NCBI RefSeq assembly: GCF_000955975.1 | Contig: NZ_JYJF01000001.1 | Span: forward strand, 186,001-250,000 | Length of the DNA stretch: 64,000 nt | Source of the DNA: Saccharothrix sp. ST-888 | GTDB lineage: Bacteria; Actinomycetota; Actinomycetes; Streptomycetales; Streptomycetaceae | Direction: 5' to 3' | Shown here: positions 1 through 8,769 of the stretch, piece after piece | Numbering within the stretch: position 1 is the stretch's first letter | Layout: each line of letters begins with the position of its first letter | Position numbers and translations under genes: made by a program | Notes under the pieces: generated by a model | The model's input: the letters and a program-made list of their open reading frames with translations, nothing else | Told to the model about the DNA's origin: nothing | Databases searched by the model: none

Positions 1-892
1 CCGGCCCTCCGCCCGGACCGCCGCCGGGCCGTGGCGGGTCGAGCAGCCCGGAGACCCCGACCCCGCACAGGCCGAGCCCGGTGAAGGTGACCAGGGCGAG
101 GACGACCAGCCAGGATCCCGGCGAGGCCCAGCGCACCAGGTGGGCGTAGCGGAGCAGGCCGACCAGCCCGAGCACCCCGGTGCCGACCAGGGCCGCCATC
201 CCGTTGCGCACCCGGCGCAGCTCGGCCTCGCGCAGGCTGAGCAGCAGGGCCACGCCGAAGGCGAGGCACCATGCGCCGATCACCCGCACGTCGAGGGCGC
301 TGACCCGCCAGGGCCAGTACCGGGCGAGGACGTCCGGCACGGTGTAGAGGAGGAGGCCGGTGGCGGTGGCGGCCAGCCCGTTGCCGGCGATCGGCCCGGC
401 GACCCACCAGGGCAGCCGGGGCGGCCGGGGCGCGGGCTGCCCGCTCCGCGCCCGCCAGCGCTCGTTCCGGCGCCACTGCGCGCCGAGCGCGATCAGCCCG
501 ACGACCGGCGCGGCGGTGTGCACGCCGAGCCAGGCCCAGGCGGAGAGGACGGCGATGGCGCTGCCCTTGGTCAGCTGGAGCGTGCCGCGTCCGAGCAGGC
601 AGGCGCCGAGCATCAGCAGCATGAGGAGCGAACTGGCCGCCACGGCCACCCGTACCTTCACCCACTGCTCGGTGCACAGGGCCATGGCGAGCATCACGCT
701 GCTGCCGCCGTACGCGGCGCCGAGCAGGGTCGCGGTGACGGGCGACATCCGCCAGGCGAACAGGTCGCCGGTGCCGCCGCTGAACAGGGTGAGGCCGAGG
801 AAGAGGTACCCGGCGCCCACGAGCAGCGGCGCCAGCAGCAGCCCCCGCAGCACTCCGCTGACCACTGGGCTCGGGTTCGACTGCGGGCTCAC
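1..892 (-). CDS. Multi-pass membrane protein, partial (3' end outside window)
   Basis: I do not recognise a named family. From a GTG at 892 the minus strand reads open for about 297 codons to the window edge, with no stop. The protein is strongly hydrophobic, with about seven or eight likely membrane segments separated by short Arg-rich loops (for example a loop rich in R, P and W near residues 140-155), so it probably sits in the cytoplasmic membrane. No catalytic motif is visible. The start is uncertain: the GTG has only a weak ribosome binding site, and another frame of 65 codons ends across it. It points away from the glycosyltransferase gene, so the region 893-1544 holds divergent promoters. 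Confidence 0.7.
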   Translation of the reverse strand, partial: MSPQSNPSPVVSGVLRGLLLAPLLVGAGYLFLGLTLFSGGTGDLFAWRMSPVTATLLGAAYGGSSVMLAMALCTEQWVKVRVAVAASSLLMLLMLGACLLGRGTLQLTKGSAIAVLSAWAWLGVHTAAPVVGLIALGAQWRRNERWRARSGQPAPRPPRLPWWVAGPIAGNGLAATATGLLLYTVPDVLARYWPWRVSALDVRVIGAWCLAFGVALLLSLREAELRRVRNGMAALVGTGVLGLVGLLRYAHLVRWASPGSWLVVLALVTFTGLGLCGVGVSGLLDPPRPGGGPGGGP

Positions 893-1094
893 GGGCGGCT
901 CCCGGGGGCAGGAGGAGACGGCGGGAAGGGCACGGCGGGAGCGAGACGGCAGGCAGGGGACGACGGCAGGCGGCGGCGCGCAGGACCGGGGACACCGACG
1001 GCAGCCTTGTGAGACTTCCCGTCAATATAGGAGTCGATCCCAAGCCCGGCAATGGCTCGCGCAGTGGGTTCAGGAAATGAACACATCCGGGGGA

Positions 1095-1123
1095 TTGACG
1101 CCCTCGCTCCTTACAAGCAGTAT
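1095..1123 (+). promoter_or_regulatory. Candidate sigma-70-type promoter
   Basis: TTGACG at 1095-1100 and CAGTAT at 1118-1123 are separated by 17 bases, a good match to an HrdB-type promoter. Transcription would start near 1130, over 400 bases ahead of the glycosyltransferase gene. A strong hairpin with a T-run lies between the two, so the promoter may serve a small RNA or a long attenuated leader. Confidence 0.4.
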
Positions 1124-1129
1124 CTCTAG

Positions 1130-1375
1130 CAACGCGGACACCCGGACCACACTCCCGGTGTCCCCCGGTCGGATGAATTCACCCCGACCCGGCAGAGTTC
1201 GACAGATGAAGAACTTCCGACACCAGCCGTGAGTCACTGCCCGGCCGCCTCAACGCTGCGGCGACCCGGCTACGGATGGTGTACGGACCGGCGGCCGACC
1301 GTTGAGGGTCGGTCGGGCCGCCACCGGACTGCCGGTGCCGCCGCTCGAACGGCGCGGCACCGGCGGTCGCTTTTT
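1130..1375 (+). ncRNA. Possible small RNA or attenuated leader (about 245 nt)
   Basis: This stretch is bounded by the candidate promoter at 1095-1123 and the terminator at 1331-1375 and has no convincing coding frame. A second inverted repeat (gcggcc...ggccgc, about 1290-1321) lies just before the terminator. It could be an independent small RNA, or the 5' leader of the gene at 1545 with premature termination. This rests only on the promoter-terminator arrangement. Confidence 0.25.
1331..1375 (+). terminator. Intrinsic terminator upstream of the glycosyltransferase gene
   Basis: GCCGGTGCCGC (1331-1341) pairs perfectly with GCGGCACCGGC (1354-1364) and is followed within a few bases by CTTTTT (1370-1375). 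No plus-strand gene ends here, which is what makes it unusual: it lies between a promoter and the next gene. Confidence 0.65.
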
Positions 1376-1544
1376 CCGCCGGTAGCGCGCCGGGACCGAG
1401 CCGGGACTGAGCCTCTACGCCACTCTTCCGTTGCCTGTACGTCACCGAATACCCACTGTGCGTGCATCGCAGCTCACTACAGTGAAACGAGCGGTACCGA
1501 GCGCCCTACCGACAGCCCAGCGCCCATAGCGGAGTGAAGCCAGC

Positions 1545-3878
1545 GTGAGTCCCCTCCTGAGCATCGTGCTGCCAGTGCACGGGGTGGAGCCCTTCCTCCC
1601 CCGCTGCCTCGACTCGCTCGGCTTGGGTGCCGCCAGACCGACCACGGACGGCACCGCCCCGGACGCCGAGGCCGAGGCGGCGGACCGGGCGGTCGGCGCC
1701 GAGGTCGAGGTGATCGCGGTGGACGACCGCTCCCCCGACGGCTGCGGCGCGATCCTGGACGAGTACGCGGCCCGCGACCCCCGCCTTCAAGTCCTGCACC
1801 TGGCCGAGAACCAGGGGCTCGGCGGCGCCCGGACGGCAGGTCTGGCCGAGGCGCGCGGCCGGTACGTCTGGTTCGTGGACAGCGACGACTGGCTGCCCGC
1901 CGGCGCGCTGGCCGCGGTCGTCGCCGAGCTGCGCCGCGAGCACGACAGCGACCGGCCGGTGGACGTGCTGCTCACCGACTTCACCCACGTCTACCCCGAC
2001 GGTGCCACCGAGCCCAACCCGTGGCGCCACCTGCTGACCGGCTCCCCGCTCGCCGAGGGCTGCACCGCGCGCGAGCAGCCGGGTCTGATGCAGACGGTGA
2101 TGGCGGTCTGGAACAAGGTCTTCCGCCGGGAGTTCCTGCTGGACCTGGACGTCTCCTTCGGGCGCGGCTACTACGAGGACATCTCCGTCACCTACCCGGC
2201 GATGGTCACCGCCCGCCGCCTGCGCTACCTCGACCGGTCCTGCTACACCTACCGGCGCGGCCGCCCCGGCGCGATCACCAACACCGCCTCGCCCAAGCAC
2301 GCGGACGCCTTCGCCCAGTACGATGCGATCTTCACCTTCCTCGACCGCAAGGGGATCGGCACCGCCGGCCAGGACGCCCTGCGCAACCTGGTCTTCGACC
2401 GCACCGTGAAGCAGGCCCTGACCATCTACGACACCCCCGGACTGGTCCCGACCGGACTGCGCGGCGACTTCTTCCACCGGATCGGCCGGCACTTCGACCG
2501 CCACCGCCCGGCCGGCTACCGCTACCCCGCCGGGCTGCGCGGCATCCAGTACCGGCTGGTGGCCACCGGCTCCCGGCGCACCTACAGCGAACTGCGGCGC
2601 ACCAAGCGGATTCCGCGCTCCCTGCGCCGCCGGGCCAGGGCGATGGCGCCGACCGTCCGCAAGGGGGTGCGCAGCGGAGCCAGGTACGCGGCGTACAACA
2701 CCTTCCGGCGGCTTCCGCTGGACGAGAACCTCGCGGTCTACGCCGCGTACTGGCACCGGGGTTACGCCTGCAATCCGGCCGCGATCTACGAGAAGGCCCG
2801 GGAGCTGGCGCCGCAGGTGCGCGGGGTCTGGGTGGTGGAGACCAGGGCGCAGGCGGCCGGGCTGCCCGCCGGGGTGCCGTACGTCGTGGTGAACACCCCG
2901 GCCTATCTGCGGGCGATGGCGACCGCCAAATACTTCGTCAACAATGTCAACTTCCCGCACACCATGGCCAAGCGGCCCGGCACGGTGCACGTGCAGACCC
3001 AGCACGGCACTCCGCTCAAGAGCATGGGCATGGATCTGCGGCAGTATCCGATCGCGGCCGACGGCATGGACTTCGACCGGCTGCGCGAGGCCGTGGACCG
3101 CTGGGACTTCCTGGTCTCGCCCAACCCGCACACCAGCGAGCACTTCAGCCGCGCCTTCCCCGGCCGGTACGAACTGCTGGAGACCGGCTACCCGCGCAAC
3201 GACCTGCTCGCCGAGGCGACGGCCGCCAAGGTGGCGGCAGTGCGCAGGCTCCTCGGCCTGGCGGAGGGTCAGCGGGTGGTGCTGTACGCGCCGACCCACC
3301 GTGAGGGCCAGGGCGGTTACCTGCCGCTGCTGGACGTCGGCGAGCTGGCCGAGCGGCTCGGCCCCGGGTACACGCTGCTGGTCCGCACCCACTACTTCCA
3401 CACCGGCGGCGCCGGGGAGCCGGCGGCCGGGGCCGGGGCCGCGCGGATCGTGGACGTCTCGGCGCACCCGTCCGTCGAGGAGCTCTGCCTGGCCGCCGAC
3501 GCGCTGGTCACCGACTACTCCTCGGTGATGTTCGACTATGCGGTGCTGGACCGTCCGATGGTGGTCTTCGCGCCGGACTGGGCCGAGTACTGCCGGGTGC
3601 GGGGCGTCTACTTCGACCTGCTCGCCACGCCGCCGGGCGCCGTCGCCACCGAGACCGCCGAGGTCGCCGACGCCCTGCTGGCCGGTGATCCGCAGCCGGG
3701 CGCCCGGGCGGCCTTCCGCGAGCGGTTCTGCCCCTGGGACGACGGCCGGGCCGCCGAGCGCGTGGTCCGCCGGATCTTCCCGGTCACGGCGCCTGCCGAC
3801 GGGAGTTCGGCGTATTCGACGGCGCGGGACACCGCACGAAGCGGAGGACAGCAGGCCGCACTGGCCTCCGGCGGCTGA
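1545..3878 (+). CDS. Bifunctional glycosyltransferase family 2 / CDP-glycerol glycerophosphotransferase
   Basis: A 777-residue fusion. Residues about 5-260 form a GT-A glycosyltransferase family 2 domain, starting LSIVLPVHG and carrying the DDRSPDG and FVDSDDW nucleotide/metal motifs. Residues about 370-760 form a TagF-like CDP-glycerol:poly(glycerophosphate) transferase domain, with TQHGTPLKSMG near 484, APTHR near 585 and TDYSSVMFDY near 654. The expected role is building a wall teichoic acid or glycosylated polyol-phosphate polymer on the cytoplasmic face of the membrane. The GTG start has GGAG ten bases upstream. The gene stands alone, with a long leader containing a terminator-like hairpin. 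Which sugar and which polymer cannot be read from the sequence. Confidence 0.88.
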   Translation: MSPLLSIVLPVHGVEPFLPRCLDSLGLGAARPTTDGTAPDAEAEAADRAVGAEVEVIAVDDRSPDGCGAILDEYAARDPRLQVLHLAENQGLGGARTAGLAEARGRYVWFVDSDDWLPAGALAAVVAELRREHDSDRPVDVLLTDFTHVYPDGATEPNPWRHLLTGSPLAEGCTAREQPGLMQTVMAVWNKVFRREFLLDLDVSFGRGYYEDISVTYPAMVTARRLRYLDRSCYTYRRGRPGAITNTASPKHADAFAQYDAIFTFLDRKGIGTAGQDALRNLVFDRTVKQALTIYDTPGLVPTGLRGDFFHRIGRHFDRHRPAGYRYPAGLRGIQYRLVATGSRRTYSELRRTKRIPRSLRRRARAMAPTVRKGVRSGARYAAYNTFRRLPLDENLAVYAAYWHRGYACNPAAIYEKARELAPQVRGVWVVETRAQAAGLPAGVPYVVVNTPAYLRAMATAKYFVNNVNFPHTMAKRPGTVHVQTQHGTPLKSMGMDLRQYPIAADGMDFDRLREAVDRWDFLVSPNPHTSEHFSRAFPGRYELLETGYPRNDLLAEATAAKVAAVRRLLGLAEGQRVVLYAPTHREGQGGYLPLLDVGELAERLGPGYTLLVRTHYFHTGGAGEPAAGAGAARIVDVSAHPSVEELCLAADALVTDYSSVMFDYAVLDRPMVVFAPDWAEYCRVRGVYFDLLATPPGAVATETAEVADALLAGDPQPGARAAFRERFCPWDDGRAAERVVRRIFPVTAPADGSSAYSTARDTARSGGQQAALASGG

Positions 3879-3938
3879 GCCGCACCACCCACCGGACCGG
3901 CGGAATCGACGGACCACCGTTGTCCGTTGATCCGCCCT

Positions 3939-5540
3939 TCAGAGCGGGCCGAGGCCGGCTTCCTCCAGGTCGAGGGCGTGCTGGAGCTTGCCCCGGACGG
4001 CGTCGCCGACCTTGTGTTCGGTGTAGAGGCGCTGAAGTTCCTGGGACTCGACGGCGATCAGGTCGCGGCGCAGCCGGCGGTAGGCGGTGACGGTCACCGT
4101 GTCGGTGTCGGCCTCCTGTCCGGTGATGGCGAGTTGGGCCTGGTCGATCCTGGACTGGAGGTCGCGCCGCATCCGGTCGGCGACCACCGGCGGGACACCG
4201 TCGGTCTCGGTCATCTCCTCCAGCCGGTCGAGCGCCGCGACCAGGATCCGGTTGACCGTCCGGGCTTCCTCACGCGCGGTGTCCTCCGGCTCCAGGGCGA
4301 TGCCCGAGGCCCGGACCACCGGTGCCAGCGTGAAGCCCTGGACCACCAGCGTGAAGGCGACCACCGAGGTGGTGAGCACCAGCACCAACTCCCGGTAGGG
4401 CAGGCGCGTCCCGTCGACGGCGACCAGCGGGATGGTGAGCGCCGCCGCCAGCGGCATCACGCCACGGGTGCCGGCCCAGGTCATCACCGCCGGCACCCGC
4501 CAGTTCAGCGGCCCCGCCAACTGCGTCTGCTGGATCCGCTGCCGGTGCATGAACCAGGCGGTCGGGCCGATCCAAAGCAGCCGGATGACGATCAGGGCGA
4601 GGGCGATCAGCAGCGCCTGCCAGATCCAGCCCCACTTCTGACCACCCGGATCACCCGCCGTCCCGAGCCGGTCGATCATGCCGGGCAGTTCGAGGCCGAT
4701 CAGGGCGAAGACCACGCTCTCCAGCACGAACACGACCGTCCCGTAGACGGCGTGGACCTGGAGCCGGATCCGGGCGTTGGTCAGCCGGTGGCTCTGCGCG
4801 CCGAGGGCGACCCCGGCCACCACCACGGCCGTGACGCCGGAGGTGTGCAGGTCCTCACCGATCACATAGGCCGCGTACGGGGTGACGAGCGCGGTGACGG
4901 TCTCCAGGACCGGGTCCTCGGTCCGGCTGCGGATGTACGCCACCACGGCCGCCACCGCACCGCCCACCAGCGCACCGCCGCCCGCCAGCAGCACGAACTC
5001 CCCTGCGGCGGACGGCAGGGAGACCGACCCCGCCGCCACCGCCATCGAGACCGCCACCTTGAACAGCACCAGGCTGGTGGCGTCGTTGAACAGGCTCTCG
5101 GACTGCACCAGGGTCTGGAGCCGGGGCGGCAGGGCCAGCCGCCGCCCCAGCGCGGTGACCGCCACCGGGTCGGTGGAGGCCAGCACGGCGCCCAGTACGA
5201 AGGCCATGGCCGGCGGGAGCGGAGTGAGCGCCCCCGCGATGGCACTGACGCTGAACGCGGAGGCCAGCACCAGGCCGAGGGCAAGCACCGTGACGGGCTG
5301 CCAGACGGCGCGCAGCTCGCGCCAGGAGATCTCCTCCGCCGAGGCGTAGAGCAGCGGCGGGAGCACGGCGACGCTGATCACCTCGGGGGGCACCCGGATG
5401 CTCGGCACGAACGGCAGGGTCCCGACCAGCACTCCCGCCACGACCAGCAAGGACGGCGCGGGGATGCTCCACCGGCGGGCCCCGGTGGCCACCGCCGTGG
5501 CCAGTACCACCAGCAGCAGGACGGTCGTGATCCCGCTCAT
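3939..5540 (-). CDS. Na+/H+ antiporter, CPA1 (NhaP-like) family
   Basis: 533 residues. The first about 400 form 11-12 membrane segments; the acidic C-terminal tail of about 100 residues is cytoplasmic. The family core is clear: ASTDPVAV (ion-binding Asp) followed by SESLFNDATS, the motifs of CPA1 exchangers. It would swap cytoplasmic Na+ or K+ for external protons in pH and salt balance. The ATG at 5540 is preceded by GGGAGA, and the frame could be extended upstream only through a Pro/Arg-rich stretch that looks non-coding. It converges on the glycosyltransferase gene with a 60-base gap. The exact cation is not predictable. Confidence 0.88.
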   Translation of the reverse strand: MSGITTVLLLVVLATAVATGARRWSIPAPSLLVVAGVLVGTLPFVPSIRVPPEVISVAVLPPLLYASAEEISWRELRAVWQPVTVLALGLVLASAFSVSAIAGALTPLPPAMAFVLGAVLASTDPVAVTALGRRLALPPRLQTLVQSESLFNDATSLVLFKVAVSMAVAAGSVSLPSAAGEFVLLAGGGALVGGAVAAVVAYIRSRTEDPVLETVTALVTPYAAYVIGEDLHTSGVTAVVVAGVALGAQSHRLTNARIRLQVHAVYGTVVFVLESVVFALIGLELPGMIDRLGTAGDPGGQKWGWIWQALLIALALIVIRLLWIGPTAWFMHRQRIQQTQLAGPLNWRVPAVMTWAGTRGVMPLAAALTIPLVAVDGTRLPYRELVLVLTTSVVAFTLVVQGFTLAPVVRASGIALEPEDTAREEARTVNRILVAALDRLEEMTETDGVPPVVADRMRRDLQSRIDQAQLAITGQEADTDTVTVTAYRRLRRDLIAVESQELQRLYTEHKVGDAVRGKLQHALDLEEAGLGPL

Positions 5541-5858
5541 CGGACGCTCTCCCGGTGGCCGGTTCCGGTCCCCTGGGCGGTCGCCGGCCTGATCTCCGGT
5601 CTGAGCTCTGCGCTGCACTCTGCTCTGACGACTCGCAGACTCACCTGAGCGGGCCTCCGGGCTCGGGCAGGCGGGGTGTCGACGTGGCGTCACCCCGCTG
5701 ATCATCGGTTTCGCGTACAACCATACGCAGTCCGTGACGAGGATCGCAGGGGTCCGCAGACCGGTTCGGTGGACGCCCGACGGGGTTCATGACGTAATCT
5801 GCGGTCTGACCTCGGCCCAGTCACGAGTCCGGGGATGTCGGTCGGCCAGGGAGGGCCC

Positions 5859-6530
5859 ATGCTCAACCTCATCACCAAGCTCGTGCTCAAGCCCGTGGCG
5901 AAGGCGCTCTACCGCCCCGTCATCGAGGGGCTGGAGCACGTGCCGCGCAAGGGTGGGGTGATCCTGGCCAGCAACCACCTGTCCTTCATCGACAGCGTGG
6001 TCATCCCGTTGACCGCACCGCGTCAGGTCTACTTCCTGGCCAAGGCCGAGTACTTCACCGGCACCGGCCTCAAGGGCGCGATCTCCCGCTCCTTCTTCAC
6101 CAGCGTCATCAACGCGGTACCCGTCGAGCGCGGCACCTACCGCTCGGCGGCGGCCTCACTGGAGCAGGCGCTGGACATCCTGCAACAGGGCAAGGCCTTC
6201 GGCATCTACCCCGAGGGCACCCGCTCGCTGGACGGCCGCCTCTACCGGGGCAAGACCGGCGTGGCCTGGCTGGCCCTGACAGCGGGTGTGCCCGTTGTCC
6301 CGGTGGCGCTGGAGGGCCCGGCGGACATCCTGCCGGTCGGCAAGCGGATTCCCCGGCTGCGGAAGGTGACGGTCCGTTTCGGCGAGCCGCTGGACTTCTC
6401 CGAGCTGCACGGCCAGGCCCGCAGTGCCAAGGCCCGCCGCCAGGTCACCGACGAGGTGATGGCGGCGATCCACGAGCTCTCCGGGCAGGAGCTGGCCGAG
6501 ACCTACAACGAGCGGCCGATCGCCGCCTGA
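5859..6530 (+). CDS. 1-acyl-sn-glycerol-3-phosphate acyltransferase (PlsC family)
   Basis: 223 residues. It carries the acyltransferase block I NHLSFIDS (the catalytic HX4D), block III PEGTRS and a final VPVALEG block, so it should transfer an acyl chain to lysophosphatidic acid or a related acceptor at the inner membrane face. I chose the ATG at 5859 over the in-frame ATG at 5835 because GGGAGG sits about five bases before it and the family usually begins close to this hydrophobic segment. Its last 28 bases overlap the 3' end of the convergent ABC transporter gene. Confidence 0.88.
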   Translation: MLNLITKLVLKPVAKALYRPVIEGLEHVPRKGGVILASNHLSFIDSVVIPLTAPRQVYFLAKAEYFTGTGLKGAISRSFFTSVINAVPVERGTYRSAAASLEQALDILQQGKAFGIYPEGTRSLDGRLYRGKTGVAWLALTAGVPVVPVALEGPADILPVGKRIPRLRKVTVRFGEPLDFSELHGQARSAKARRQVTDEVMAAIHELSGQELAETYNERPIAA

Positions 6531-8470
6531 CCGTTCAGCGGCCGGCCCTGCACCGGTCGGCCGTTGAGCGCCGCCCGGCCGTTCGCCGGGTGGGCGTCCC
6601 GTACGGACCCGTTCACCGTCCGGACCTCCGCCGGGACATCGTTCGCCTGCGCACCGCCTCGGTGCTGACCGCCCGCCGGCTGCTCCCGCCGCAGCAGGGC
6701 CGCGTAGCGTCCACCCAGCGCGAGCAGCTGCTCGTGGGTGCCCAGCTCGGCGATCCGGCCGTGGTCGAGGACGGCGATCTGGTCGGCGTGGCGGACGGTG
6801 GAGAGCCGGTGCGCGATGGTGATGGTGGTCCGGCCGGCGGCGAGCGCGTCGATGGCCTGCTGGACGGCACGCTCGGTCTGGTTGTCCAGGGCGCTGGTGG
6901 CCTCGTCGAGGATCAGGACGGGCGGGTTGCGCAGGATGGTCCTGGCGATGGCCAGCCGCTGCTTCTCACCGCCGGAGAAGCGGTAGCCGCGCTCGCCGAC
7001 CACGGTGTCGTAGCCCTCCGGGAGGTCGGCGATCATGTGGTGGATCTGGGCCGCCTCGGCGGCGGCGACCAGTTCGGCGTCGGTGGCGTCCGGTTTGGCG
7101 AAGCGCAGGTTGTCGGCGACCGAGGCGTGGAAGAGGTAGGTCTCCTGGGACACCACGCCGATGGTCTCGGCCAGGGTCTCGAAGGAGAGTTCGCGGACGT
7201 CGGCGCCGTCCAGGGTGACCCGGCCGCCGGTGACGTCGTAGAGCCTGGGCACCAGGTAGCTGAGCGAGGTCTTGCCGGAGCCGGTCTCGCCGACCACCGC
7301 GAGTGAGCTGCCCGCGGGCACCTTGAGGTCGATACCGGTCAGGGTGGGCTGCGGCTGCTCGGGGTGGTAGCGGAACTCGACGTTCTCGAAACCGACGTCA
7401 CCGCGCGCCCGGCCGAGCCGGACGGGGTGCGCCGGCTCCTGGATATCCACCGGCAGATCGAGGTACTCGAAGATCCGCTGGAACAGCGCCAGCGAGGTCT
7501 GGACGTCCACGCCGGTCGACAGCAGGCTCACGGTCGGCCGGAACAGGCCCTGCTGGAGCGAGACGAAGGCCACCAGGGTGCCGATCGAGACGATCGGTGC
7601 TCCGCTCGCACTGGCCAGGCCGGCGGCCCAGTAGATCACGGCCGGCATCGCGGCCATCACGATCCCGATGGTGGACATCCGCCAGCGCCCGGCCATGCTG
7701 GAGCGCACCTCCAGCTGGGCCAGCTCGGCGGACTGGTCGGTGAACTCCCGGGAGAGCGAGTCCGAGCGGCCCATGGTGCGGCCGAGCAGCACTCCGCTCA
7801 CCGAGAGCGACTCCTGGACGGCCGAGCTCAGCACGGCGAGCTGCTTCTGCCGCTCGCCGGTGATCCGCTTGCGCTCGTTGCCGACCCGGCGGCTGATCCA
7901 GACGAACACGGGGAGCAGGAGCAGCGAGACGACGGTCAGCCGCCAGTCCAGGGCCACCATGGCGACCACGCTGGCGATCACGGCGGTCAGGTTGGAGACC
8001 AGCGAGGTCGCGGTGGAGGTGACGGTGGACTGCATCCCGCCGATGTCGTTGGCGATCCGGGACTGCACCTCGCCGGTGCGGGTCCGGGTGAAGAAGGCCA
8101 GCGACATCCGCTGGAGGTGGCTGTAGACGGCGGTCCGCAGGTCGTGCATCACGCGCTGGCCGACGGTGGTGGAGATCAGCGTCTGCAGGACGTTGAAGAT
8201 GCTGTTGACCACGGCCGCCGCGATCATGCCGAGCACCAGGAGGCTCAGCAGCCCGGTGCGGCCCTGCGGGATGGCGGTGTCGAGCACCGCGCGGAGCAGG
8301 AACGGGGTCGCGACGGAGACCACGGCCGAGGCCGCGACCAGCAGGCCGACCACGGCCAGGCGACCCGCGTAGGGGCGGAAGAGGGCCAGGATCCGGCGCA
8401 CCTGGGCCGGCGGGCCGGGTTCGCCCTTGGCGCGCGGCGGTGGGGTCCAGTCGAGTCTGTCGGGCTTCAA
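6503..8470 (-). CDS. ABC exporter half-transporter (fused permease and ATPase)
   Basis: 655 residues. A six-helix type IV exporter membrane domain spans roughly 30-330 and the nucleotide-binding domain 355-600: Walker A GETGSGKT (394-401), signature FSGGE (498-502), Walker B VLILDEA (518-524) and a conserved IAHRL switch. It should work as a dimer exporting a lipid, peptide or drug. The last 60 residues are a Gly/Asn/Arg-rich tail with no domain. The TTG start at 8470 has GGAGGT seven bases upstream. A perfect short palindrome lies 62 bases upstream of the start and may be a MarR-type operator. The substrate is unknown. Confidence 0.9.
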   Translation of the reverse strand: MKPDRLDWTPPPRAKGEPGPPAQVRRILALFRPYAGRLAVVGLLVAASAVVSVATPFLLRAVLDTAIPQGRTGLLSLLVLGMIAAAVVNSIFNVLQTLISTTVGQRVMHDLRTAVYSHLQRMSLAFFTRTRTGEVQSRIANDIGGMQSTVTSTATSLVSNLTAVIASVVAMVALDWRLTVVSLLLLPVFVWISRRVGNERKRITGERQKQLAVLSSAVQESLSVSGVLLGRTMGRSDSLSREFTDQSAELAQLEVRSSMAGRWRMSTIGIVMAAMPAVIYWAAGLASASGAPIVSIGTLVAFVSLQQGLFRPTVSLLSTGVDVQTSLALFQRIFEYLDLPVDIQEPAHPVRLGRARGDVGFENVEFRYHPEQPQPTLTGIDLKVPAGSSLAVVGETGSGKTSLSYLVPRLYDVTGGRVTLDGADVRELSFETLAETIGVVSQETYLFHASVADNLRFAKPDATDAELVAAAEAAQIHHMIADLPEGYDTVVGERGYRFSGGEKQRLAIARTILRNPPVLILDEATSALDNQTERAVQQAIDALAAGRTTITIAHRLSTVRHADQIAVLDHGRIAELGTHEQLLALGGRYAALLRREQPAGGQHRGGAQANDVPAEVRTVNGSVRDAHPANGRAALNGRPVQGRPLNGQAAIGRSL

Positions 8471-8531
8471 GGGCTACCTCCGGGCAGGGCGGATGCGGGC
8501 ACGCTGCCAGCATACAGAGAAGAGCTCATAG

Positions 8532-8544
8532 TTAGCCAAGCTAA
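8532..8544. promoter_or_regulatory. Palindromic operator candidate upstream of the ABC exporter
   Basis: TTAGC-CAA-GCTAA is a perfect 5-base inverted repeat in an AT-rich patch that stands out from its surroundings. Its layout suits a small winged-helix repressor such as MarR. It agrees poorly with the 19-base iron box beyond one half, so I do not call it iron-regulated. Confidence 0.4.
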
Positions 8545-8628
8545 TAATGAGGTTGCTTCTATTCCCGTCTCCGCCGGCAGCCTGCCCGGCCGATCTTCCA
8601 GGGCGCGGACTCCAGGAGCGTGGACTTC

Positions 8629-8735
8629 AGGGGCGCGGGGAACTGCGCGAAACGGCAGGATCCGAGGTGCAAGGTGCTCACCGGGCCCGGCTGAACGTCG
8701 GCGTCTTCCGACTCGCGCAGTTCCCCCGCGCCCCT
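8629..8735. repeat. Inverted pair of a streptomycete-type intergenic repeat
   Basis: A 22-base element beginning AGGGGCGCGGGGAACTGCGC (8629-8650) recurs as its reverse complement with one extra C at 8713-8735, so the pair can fold into a long hairpin. From memory, this element is scattered downstream of genes in many Streptomyces genomes. A near copy lies at 61111-61133 across the modB stop codon. It fills the gap between the ABC exporter and the SDR gene, and no gene is seen in it. Confidence 0.6.
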
Positions 8736-8769
8736 AACCGGGCCCTGCCCGGCAGGATCGGCCCAGGGC

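Noticed and set aside
1506..3917. An 803-codon minus-strand frame over the glycosyltransferase gene.
   Set aside because: The plus strand has two recognisable domains; this is its shadow.
8532..8544. The TTAGC-CAA-GCTAA palindrome as an iron box for the ABC exporter.
   Set aside because: Aligned to the 19-base consensus it matches only about 10 positions, far below the other three boxes.
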